From positions 1-37,085 of IMG/VR virus record IMGVR_UViG_3300033144_004200: DNA of 37,085 bases; one strand, 5' to 3'. Shown one piece after another: positions 29,317 to 35,596 of the stretch (the stretch's first letter is position 1; each line of letters opens with the position of its first letter). The DNA is from a virus. Position numbers and translations under genes: made by a program. Under the pieces are notes generated by a model. It saw nothing but the letters and a program-made list of their open reading frames with translations. It was not told the origin of the DNA and ran no database searches.

Positions 29317-31764
29317 TCACCTCACCGTCGTCGAGCCGAGGAACTCGACCTCTTCGGTTATACCTGCCATGAGGAGTCCGGTCTGGACCGCCTGCGATAA
29401 GTCGATCGACTCGGCGATCTCGTTCCCCGTGATCGTCACTTGGACGGTTCGGCCACCAGCGTTCGAGCCGAGTTGGTCGTTCGGAATGATCCGGCCGGAC
29501 GCGTTCGGCGTGAATATCTCCGGTCCTTGCTCGCCGACGAGGAACGATCCTCCGGCACTGACCGGCCCTCCGTGAGCTCGGGCACCGCCGGGACCTCGAT
29601 CGAAGTCGTCGAACTGGTTCCGGTGCGTGACCGTGACGGTCGAGTTGACGTCCGTTCCGTCGAGGAGTCCGAGAGTTTCGAGGAGGTCGCGTGCTTCGTC
29701 GTCGGACAGTCCGAGTGCGTCTTGGAGAATCTGCATCGCACCGTTGACCGAGTTCGCGTCGACGCCGTCGAGCGCCCCTTGCGCCTCGAATATCGCGACG
29801 GCGAAGTCGAGTTGCGCCTGCGCTACGTCCTCCGTCGTCGCCTTCGTATCGGCGAGGACGTCGTTGAGGGATTCCTCCGCCGTCTGCATCTTCTCGACAG
29901 CGTTGATCGCTTTCAGTGACGGAGACGAGAGTTCGAGGATCGCGTTGGCCAGGCCGTTGACTTCCGCCATCGCTGCGGCGACCGCTTCTCCGTACTCCGT
30001 GAACACCGGACCGGAGTCCTCGATGACGGACGAAGCATCTGCCGCCTGTTGCGCGAGCCACCGTTCCGAAGCGCCGAGGAGACGAGTGACTTCGTTCGCC
30101 TGCTCGACCTCCGCTGCGTTCTCGTTGACGGCTTCGGTGTAGAACCCGAACGCCACCATGAGATGTTGCATCTCCGCCTCGGTGATGCCGAGTCCTTCGG
30201 CGACGTCCGAGACCCTCTGGAGTGCGATTCCCATCTCGATATCGGTGGCGTGGAAGGCGTCTTGGAGTCCGTTCATTTGCGCCGCCGTGATACCTCCTTC
30301 CATGCCGAGAGTTCCGATGGCCGTGGCCAGAGCATGTGCGTCGTCTCGGAGGAATCCGCTATCGAGTCCGGAGCGGACCTCGGACATTACCTTCGAGAGC
30401 ATGTTCATATCTCGATCGAAGTCGTTGATAAAGTCGTTGATGTTGATATTTGGACCGAGCATCGTATCGAAGATGTTGTTGAAGGCGTCGACTCCGGAAG
30501 CGAACCCGAACATTCCTTGCTTGAAGACTTCGGGCGCTTCGGTAGCGAACTTGATTACCTCCGTCGCCGCCGGAACAGCGGACGAGGCGAGGTCGATGAA
30601 AGCGATCGTCAAGTCGCCGATCGCAGTAACGAGATCGGGGATGAGCGGACCGACCTCTTCGAGCGCAGCGGCGATATCGGGCATGATCTGTTCACCGATT
30701 CCGAGGAGTGCGTTCTCGATATCGACCTTCGCCTGCTTGAACGCGAACGCCGACGTCGCGGCGGCTACGTCGAAGGCGTCTCCGGCGGTGCCTGCGGATG
30801 CCGCGACTTCGTCGAAGATATCGCGAGTGTCTTCGAGGTTCGATCCCATAAGCGACAGCACTCCGGTAAGCGCTCGGACGTTCCCGAAGACTCTCGTCGT
30901 GGCGTCTGCCTGGCCATCGAAGGCGGTGTTGATCTGAACCAATCCCTCGAGCAGTCCTCCCGGTCCGGCCATCGTCGCTCGGATACCTCCGGCGGAGAGG
31001 CCGACCTCTTCGAGTGCGCGTGCGGCGTCCGTCGTCGGATTGAGGAGCGACGTCATTATCGAACGGAGCGCGGTCGTTGCTTCGTTGGCGTCGAGGCCGA
31101 CTCTCGTCATGGCGGCGATCGCCGCACCGACTTGGTCGAAACCGATCCCCATTTGAGAAGCGATCGGAATGACTCGACCCATCGCCGACGCGAGTTCCGG
31201 TGCGGCTGCTTTACCTTCTCGGACCGTAGCGACGAGGACGTCGGTCGCTTCGGCGGAGGAGATCACTTCGGAGCCGTAAGCGTTCACGGCGGAAGTGAGG
31301 AGGTCGGCGATCGTTACGACGTCTCCGAGGCCGGCGGCGGATGCTTTCGCCGACGATTCGAGAGTGTCGAGCGCTTCCTGTCCTTCGAGTCCGGCGGAGG
31401 TTATGAAGAACAGCGCCTCGGCGAGTTCCTGCGATCCGACCGCTGTCTCGTGGGCGATCTCCTTGACGTCGTCTCCGAACGCGACGACGGCTTCGTGTGA
31501 CACGCCGACGAGCCCTTCGATCCTCGACATCGTCTCCTCGAACTGCATGAACGCCTTCGCGCCTTTGATGCCGACGGCGGCCATCGCTACGCCGAGCGCG
31601 ACGACTCCTCCGACGACGGCAGCGGAACCGAGCTTCGCTGCCTTGTTCGCGAGTCCGCCGAGTGACTTATCGAACGACTTCGTCTCCGCCATCGCTTTCT
31701 TGAGGCCGGACGAATAGCGTCCCGTCTTCGCGACGATATTGACATTGATGTTCCGGCTAGTCAT
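29317..31764 (-). CDS. Tape measure protein
   Basis: 815 residues; ATG 31764 overlaps the chaperone stop. The N-terminus VAKTGRYSSGLKKAMAETKSFDKS with Ala/Gly-rich membrane-like segment (SAAVVGGVVALGVAMAAVG), then MQFEETMSRIEGLVGVS and ATTALRSIMTSLLNP, matches the TMP family. At about 1.5 angstrom per residue the tail should be near 120 nm long. The C-terminal 120 residues are Gly-rich (RGPGGARAHGGPVSAGGSFLV). Helices dominate otherwise. The gene is transcribed with its chaperones. Confidence 0.95.
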   Translation of the reverse strand: MTSRNINVNIVAKTGRYSSGLKKAMAETKSFDKSLGGLANKAAKLGSAAVVGGVVALGVAMAAVGIKGAKAFMQFEETMSRIEGLVGVSHEAVVAFGDDVKEIAHETAVGSQELAEALFFITSAGLEGQEALDTLESSAKASAAGLGDVVTIADLLTSAVNAYGSEVISSAEATDVLVATVREGKAAAPELASAMGRVIPIASQMGIGFDQVGAAIAAMTRVGLDANEATTALRSIMTSLLNPTTDAARALEEVGLSAGGIRATMAGPGGLLEGLVQINTAFDGQADATTRVFGNVRALTGVLSLMGSNLEDTRDIFDEVAASAGTAGDAFDVAAATSAFAFKQAKVDIENALLGIGEQIMPDIAAALEEVGPLIPDLVTAIGDLTIAFIDLASSAVPAATEVIKFATEAPEVFKQGMFGFASGVDAFNNIFDTMLGPNININDFINDFDRDMNMLSKVMSEVRSGLDSGFLRDDAHALATAIGTLGMEGGITAAQMNGLQDAFHATDIEMGIALQRVSDVAEGLGITEAEMQHLMVAFGFYTEAVNENAAEVEQANEVTRLLGASERWLAQQAADASSVIEDSGPVFTEYGEAVAAAMAEVNGLANAILELSSPSLKAINAVEKMQTAEESLNDVLADTKATTEDVAQAQLDFAVAIFEAQGALDGVDANSVNGAMQILQDALGLSDDEARDLLETLGLLDGTDVNSTVTVTHRNQFDDFDRGPGGARAHGGPVSAGGSFLVGEQGPEIFTPNASGRIIPNDQLGSNAGGRTVQVTITGNEIAESIDLSQAVQTGLLMAGITEEVEFLGSTTVR

Positions 31765-32047
31765 CGACGCTCGTCTCCTTCGGGAAGAGTCCGAGCTTCA
31801 CTCCGGAGAGTCGACTCTTCGTTCCTTCCATTTCCTTCTCGGCGACGTCGAGGAGTTCGCATCCTCGGCACCGCTCCGTCGCAGCTTCGTAAGGTTCGTG
31901 GTTTCCGTCCCACTGCCACGAATACGTCCGGCAGCGTCCGCAGCGTTCGGATTGCGCACGATTCCAGGCAAGCGCCTTCGACTGGTCGTCGACGGGCCAC
32001 GACAGGAACTCGGAATGTGGAAGTCCGAGCGGTACGCAGTACGTCAA
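31757..32047 (-). CDS. Second tail assembly chaperone frame (gpT-like), CxxC rich
   Basis: Open frame in the -1 frame to gpG. A TTG at 32047 overlaps the gpG stop, but the frame is also open upstream to the slippery site CCCUUUC at 32095-32089 (minus), 42 nt before the gpG stop. Read through by -1 slippage, the fusion continues HQARIQTDGAFREELTYC and then PLGLPHSEFLSWPVDD, so the GT fusion is the likely main product (276 residues). CGRC and CRGC pairs suggest a zinc site. This second frame is typical of actinophage tail chaperones. Confidence 0.8.
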   Translation of the reverse strand: MTYCVPLGLPHSEFLSWPVDDQSKALAWNRAQSERCGRCRTYSWQWDGNHEPYEAATERCRGCELLDVAEKEMEGTKSRLSGVKLGLFPKETSVDD

Positions 32048-32586
32048 CTCTTCTCGGAAGGCTCCGTCCGTTTGTATTCGGGCTTGGTGAAAGGGACATT
32101 GCGCACCTCGCGGTTCACGGCGACAGCGGCGAGGAAGAGAGTCGACCGTTCAGCGTCGGACCACTCTTCCCATATCTCTGTCGCTTGTTCGATCGAGACG
32201 TCTTCCGGTAGCCCGTCGATCTCGACGATCGACTCGGCTAGGAGGACCGGCCCCATCTTCTCGGGGTCGTAGGGCCAGTTGTCGTCGATCTGTTCCTCGG
32301 TCGGCGGATACTCGCCAACCATCTCAGACCATCGGACAGCTGGGACCGCTTCGACGGTGAACCTGACGGTGGCCTCCTCGACTTCGATCTCCATACTCTC
32401 GATCGCTTCCGCGATGAGGATCGGCTGGTGTTGTACGTCCGTGTCGTTTGATCGGACGGCGACTCTTTCAGCCTTTCGGAGATCGAGAAGCGCTGCGGCG
32501 TGTCGTTCGGCGATTCCTGAATCGAGGAGTACGTCGACCGTTCGTCGTTGCGGCTTCTTGCGTTTGAGAACGTCAGCTATGTTCAT
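32044..32586 (-). CDS. Tail assembly chaperone (gpG-like)
   Basis: 180 residues; ATG 32586. N-terminal basic segment, then acidic helical body (LIAEAIESMEIEVEEATVRFTVEAVPAVRW..., EIWEEWSDAERSTLFLAAV). Directly upstream of tape measure with the -1 shifted second frame; this is the classical G/GT arrangement. It chaperones tape measure assembly. Contains CCCUUUC at 32095-32089 in the right phase (zero frame CCU UUC). Confidence 0.85.
   Translation of the reverse strand: MNIADVLKRKKPQRRTVDVLLDSGIAERHAAALLDLRKAERVAVRSNDTDVQHQPILIAEAIESMEIEVEEATVRFTVEAVPAVRWSEMVGEYPPTEEQIDDNWPYDPEKMGPVLLAESIVEIDGLPEDVSIEQATEIWEEWSDAERSTLFLAAVAVNREVRNVPFTKPEYKRTEPSEKS
32089..32095 (-). promoter_or_regulatory. -1 frameshift slippery site CCCUUUC
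   Basis: Minus-strand CCCTTTC in the zero frame (xxC CCT TTC) of the gpG gene. The -1 frame is open from here through the gpT frame with no stop. No strong downstream pseudoknot was checked for. The arrangement and motif follow the canonical X XXY YYZ rule. Confidence 0.7.
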
Positions 32587-32589
32587 CGG

Positions 32590-33078
32590 CTACGCAACGA
32601 GGGCGAAGTCGATCGCTGGAACGTCGGTCACGGCGCACTCGGTCATGAACCGTTGCAACTCGTTCCGCTGGATCGGGAGATCGTCGGCGGTTATGACGTC
32701 CATCGGCCAGATGTCGACGAAGTCGGCAATGGCGAAAGTGCTCTTGGCTGCGAGCGGACGGCGGACGATCGCGAAATATCCGACGGTGCCGCGAGGCAGG
32801 GTCGTGAACGCCGTATCGCTGCCCTGTACCAAGTCCTTGAAGAACTCGGCGGTGAGCGGCTGTCCTCCGTAGGTGCCGGAACTCGTCTTGTTGAACGCCG
32901 AGGACATATCGGCTCCGTCGACTACGGAACCAGCGAACGGTGTCGTGAGTCCTCCGTCGGTAAGGAAGCCGGTCAGGTCGACTCCGGCGTTCAGTTCGGT
33001 AGTTGTGGGTGCGGTGTATATCGCGATCGTGGCTACATACCACAGCTCAGCAATACCTGCTCCAATTCCTCTAGCCAT
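32590..33078 (-). CDS. Major tail tube protein
   Basis: 162 residues; ATG 33078. Beta-rich with GAGIAELWYVATIAIYTAPTTTELNAGVDLTGFL and a C-terminal half with a YFAIVRRP strand, fitting the tail tube family of siphoviruses by position and composition. It lies between the tail terminator and the chaperones, as expected. Confidence 0.82.
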   Translation of the reverse strand: MARGIGAGIAELWYVATIAIYTAPTTTELNAGVDLTGFLTDGGLTTPFAGSVVDGADMSSAFNKTSSGTYGGQPLTAEFFKDLVQGSDTAFTTLPRGTVGYFAIVRRPLAAKSTFAIADFVDIWPMDVITADDLPIQRNELQRFMTECAVTDVPAIDFALVA

Positions 33079-33081
33079 CGG

Positions 33082-33237
33082 CTACTCCTTCGCTTTCGTT
33101 TCGGACTTCGGCTTCGGCAGCTTGCCAGCCTTCCATCCCTTGTCACCGAGACCACCAGTCGCGGCGAGCGCGATCCGAGTCGAGACGGCTTCCGCCTTGA
33201 TCTTCGGATGGTGGATGGTTATGAACTCGACCGGCAT
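33082..33237 (-). CDS. Small basic protein before tail tube, 51 aa
   Basis: ATG at 33237 with GGAGG 5 nt upstream. MPVEFITIHHPKIKAEAVS, an ALAATGGLGDKGW centre and a Lys-rich tail. Similar in build to the 53-aa protein at 2656-2817. Upstream frame to 33420 lies on the opposite strand of the HTH gene and is a shadow. Possible head-tail joining accessory; not recognised. Confidence 0.6.
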   Translation of the reverse strand: MPVEFITIHHPKIKAEAVSTRIALAATGGLGDKGWKAGKLPKPKSETKAKE

Positions 33238-33285
33238 AGGTGCCTCCGTTCGGTCGGACTCCTCGGACTCTAGGGTCGTTTCGAG

Positions 33286-33315
33286 TTGGACGCCAGCATC
33301 GTGTCTCGATAGTCT
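33286..33315 (+). promoter_or_regulatory. Candidate promoter of reverse-oriented HTH gene
   Basis: TTGGAC at 33286-33291 and TAGTCT at 33310-33315, spaced 18 nt. The start point would be at or next to the ATG at 33323, so the message would be leaderless. No ribosome binding site precedes this ATG, in agreement. Confidence 0.45.
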
Positions 33316-33322
33316 GGACGGT

Positions 33323-33538
33323 ATGCGCCCCGGCTCCGACGCTCGACCGAAGACGACTCCGCTTCCGGACCTCGTTGGCCCTGTCGAGATCGCCGAACGT
33401 CTCGGCGTCGAACGAGCCACCGTCGATAAGTGGCGGCAGAGGCGCGTCCTTCCCGATCCGGCGGCGACGATCTCCGGATCGCCGATCTGGAAATGGGGCG
33501 AGATCGTCGAGTGGGCTTCGAGGACCGGACGACGATAG
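33323..33538 (+). CDS. Reverse-oriented small HTH regulator, 71 aa
   Basis: ATG 33323, plus strand, inside the minus-strand late operon. Residues 17-70: VGPVEIAERLGVERATVDKW is an HTH, followed by RRVLPDPAATISG and PIWKWGEIVEWA. It parallels the early protein at 15345-15524 (EIAERLG, LPDPxA, IW). It has its own candidate promoter and a terminator-like hairpin after it, the design of a moron or control gene. Likely a DNA-binding regulator or excisionase-like protein. No integrase is present. Confidence 0.82.
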   Translation: MRPGSDARPKTTPLPDLVGPVEIAERLGVERATVDKWRQRRVLPDPAATISGSPIWKWGEIVEWASRTGRR

Positions 33539-33553
33539 GGCGAGGAGTCGTCG

Positions 33554-33576
33554 TCCGGTCCTAGAACTAGACCGGA
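33554..33576. terminator. Hairpin at convergent ends of HTH and tail terminator genes
   Basis: Arms TCCGGTC (33554-33560) and GACCGGA (33570-33576), 9-nt loop. The loop covers the stop of the tail terminator gene (33567). It lies 16 nt after the HTH stop, so it could end that short plus transcript; it is also the end of the connector block on the minus strand. Confidence 0.45.
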
Positions 33577-33989
33577 GTCGACCAGAAGGCGAAGATGTCG
33601 ATCGAGTAGAACAACGATTGACCGTCTCCGGTCCGAGCGTCGTCGTCTCGTTCCGTTGGACCGTCAACAAGGATACGGACCTCGGAGATCGACCGGCCAA
33701 CGACAGCGAACGCCGTATTTAAGAATCGGTCACGCAGCTTCCATTGCAGCCACTCGGCTTGATCTCTACGGACGCCGACGGAGGTTACTTGGTAAGTGAG
33801 TTCCACATCGGCGTCCTGATCGTTCATCGGACCGTCGGTCGAGCCGGGGAGCCGATACACGACGGCGTAAGGGAAGTCAGGCGACGGAGACTCCGGAGCT
33901 TCGCCGTCTCCGATCGCGAACCCTGCGCCGCCTAAGTGGTTGACGACGGTGGTCGTGTGTGCATCGTTGTTAATGATCGTGAGCGGCAT
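33567..33989 (-). CDS. Tail terminator protein
   Basis: 140 residues; ATG 33989. The beta/alpha pattern with PDFPYAVVYRLPGSTDGP, VELTYQVTSVGVRRDQAEWLQWKLRDRFL and a late strand FYSIDIFAFWSTPV fits tail terminator proteins (HK97 gp10/lambda U-type function). Position after gp10-like and before tail tube supports this. Weak ribosome site AAGGAACACGA. Confidence 0.78.
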   Translation of the reverse strand: MPLTIINNDAHTTTVVNHLGGAGFAIGDGEAPESPSPDFPYAVVYRLPGSTDGPMNDQDADVELTYQVTSVGVRRDQAEWLQWKLRDRFLNTAFAVVGRSISEVRILVDGPTERDDDARTGDGQSLFYSIDIFAFWSTPV

Positions 33990-33998
33990 TCGTGTTCC

Positions 33999-34421
33999 TT
34001 ATCGGACTCGGTCGATGGTCTGAGCGATCTTCCGCATCTTCCGCATGAGTCGCTTCTCGTGTTTCTTCCAGGCAACGTCCATAAAGGGTCGAGGAGCCAT
34101 CCGAGACGTACCGTCGTGAACCCAATGGGCATAGTCCGTCGCTTCCTTATCGCCGGAACTCCGGTCGAGTGCGTCCTTCATCGGACCGACTTCGAGCTTG
34201 ATGAACGACCGGCCCTCCTGCGTCTTCCAGTCGATCGAGCGATGTAGCGATCCGGTGTCGTAGGCGTTCGACCGGACGTACTTCTGCGCCGAGTCCGTCA
34301 CCTTCTGGCCGTACAGCATGAAAGTGTCTTGAATCTCGTCGACGACGTTCGTCTGCTTCCAGCGGAGCGCCGCGACCCAAGCCTCGTCGCCGGTGACCTC
34401 GAACTCGATGTTAACCGGCAC
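33999..34421 (-). CDS. HK97 gp10-like neck/tail completion protein
   Basis: 140 residues, GTG start at 34421. The pattern (TDSAQKYVRSNAYDTGSLHRSIDW, YAHWVHDGTSRMAPRPFMDVAW) matches HK97 gp10-like proteins: the YDTGxLxxSI motif, a YAxxVxxGTxxMxxRPFM block and a C-terminal helix. Overlaps the stopper gene end by 11 nt. Confidence 0.88.
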   Translation of the reverse strand: MPVNIEFEVTGDEAWVAALRWKQTNVVDEIQDTFMLYGQKVTDSAQKYVRSNAYDTGSLHRSIDWKTQEGRSFIKLEVGPMKDALDRSSGDKEATDYAHWVHDGTSRMAPRPFMDVAWKKHEKRLMRKMRKIAQTIDRVR

Positions 34422-34830
34422 TCGGACCGCCGCCCAGATTCATTCCGCAGAGTGCGACTCGCATCGTCTCGTAGGAGTCGAAGTGGATCGCTCGGATCGT
34501 GAGCTTCCGTCCTACGAGCTCGGCGTCGAGTCCGGACGTCGTCACCTCGACCGTCTGTCCGACTCCGATAGCGGCGACGCCGGTCGGTGGGAGAACGACG
34601 AGATGCGAAGCGGAAGCGATCTGCTCTTCGCCGAACATGGCGACGCCGTCTCCGGCCGGCCTGACGAGCGCCGGTCCGGTGTAGATCGTCGTCGCCGTTC
34701 CGCCTTCGATCTGGCCGGTCGACTGGTTCAGTGTCCCCTTCGCGTCCGGTTCCGTGATCGTTACGGCGTCGACGAGCGAAGCCGTCAGGTAAGTGCGGAG
34801 TTGGGAGGCGACCTCAGTCTGTGTCGACAT
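34411..34830 (-). CDS. Head closure (stopper) protein
   Basis: 139 residues; ATG 34830. Beta-rich small protein with ITEPDAKGTLNQSTGQIEGG, TGPALVRP and a C-terminal GLDAELVGRKLTIRAIHFDSYE. This layout is seen in actinophage head-tail stoppers. Position between connector and gp10-like gene supports it. Family assignment is by pattern and place. Confidence 0.7.
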   Translation of the reverse strand: MSTQTEVASQLRTYLTASLVDAVTITEPDAKGTLNQSTGQIEGGTATTIYTGPALVRPAGDGVAMFGEEQIASASHLVVLPPTGVAAIGVGQTVEVTTSGLDAELVGRKLTIRAIHFDSYETMRVALCGMNLGGGPSAG

Positions 34831-34936
34831 CTTGCGCCTTCGCGATCTCCCACGCCAGCAATACTCGGTAGACGACCGTCCGGAGGATCGTAAAGACGGC
34901 GAACACTACGAGGACGGAGATGAGGATGTCAGTCAT
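34814..34936 (-). CDS. Small membrane protein in head-tail block, 40 aa
   Basis: ATG 34936 in an ATGA overlap with the connector gene; it ends at 34814, overlapping the start of the stopper gene (34830). Product TDILISVLVVFAVFTILRT is a membrane helix, then a short charged end. An unusual position for a membrane protein; it may be translated only through coupling. Too short for routine calling but kept by tight overlaps at both ends. Confidence 0.55.
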   Translation of the reverse strand: MTDILISVLVVFAVFTILRTVVYRVLLAWEIAKAQDVDTD

Positions 34937-35565
34937 GTTCGCCTCCGATAGTGGTCGAGAATCTGCTTCTCCGATCCGACGAGCGCGATAGCGGCGGAAG
35001 CGACGTCGGCGAGAGCAGGCATCGAGTCGGCGTCTTGATACGTGATTGATCCGGCCGGTCCGAGGTCGACTTCCGATACTCCGGCGACGGCGACTCCTCC
35101 GGCGTTCGCGAACGTGGCTGCTGCCTGGAAAGCGCGGAACGAGGAGCGGAGGCAGACGGCTCGGATCGCTTTCGGAACGTCGACGGCGGCGTACCCGCCC
35201 GTGTACGTCACGGTCGTTACTTGGACGCCTCGGAGCCAGTTTCGTCCGACCTTCGGTGACGAAGCGGAGATGCGGCGGAGGAGTCCGTCGTCGGTCCAGA
35301 CGAAGTCTTCGTCCTCGACGAGCGTCAGGTCGTTCTCTACGATCGAGGCGACGGCGGTCAGCGGCCAGTTATCTATCCGGAGGAGCGTCGACCAGTAGTC
35401 GACGTCGAACGTCTGGACATACGAGTCTTCCTCGAAGGTGCGGTCGCAGTAGGAGTTGATGATCTCCGAAGCGTCGTCGATGTATTGGAGGACCGCGACG
35501 TCGGACTGGTTCGTTATATCGACCTGCCCGAACTGCTCGAACTCTTCCATTGTCGCTAGAGCCAT
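34933..35565 (-). CDS. Head-tail connector protein (gp6-like)
   Basis: 210 residues from ATG 35565, which has AAGGAG 5 nt upstream. MEEFEQFGQVDITNQSDVAVLQYIDDASEIINSYCDR is the connector start, with helices and TVTYTGGYAAVDVPKAIRAVC near the middle; this resembles HK97 gp6-like connectors. A longer frame from 36036 is a shadow of the repeat fibre gene. Confidence 0.85.
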   Translation of the reverse strand: MALATMEEFEQFGQVDITNQSDVAVLQYIDDASEIINSYCDRTFEEDSYVQTFDVDYWSTLLRIDNWPLTAVASIVENDLTLVEDEDFVWTDDGLLRRISASSPKVGRNWLRGVQVTTVTYTGGYAAVDVPKAIRAVCLRSSFRAFQAAATFANAGGVAVAGVSEVDLGPAGSITYQDADSMPALADVASAAIALVGSEKQILDHYRRRT

Positions 35566-35596
35566 GTCTTCTCCTTCGCTGGGACGGTAGCAGGAA

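Noticed and set aside
30049-31500. 483-codon plus-strand frame opposite the tape measure gene
   Set aside because: Arg/Asp/Gly-rich shadow with no domain or start signal; the minus-strand tape measure is well supported.
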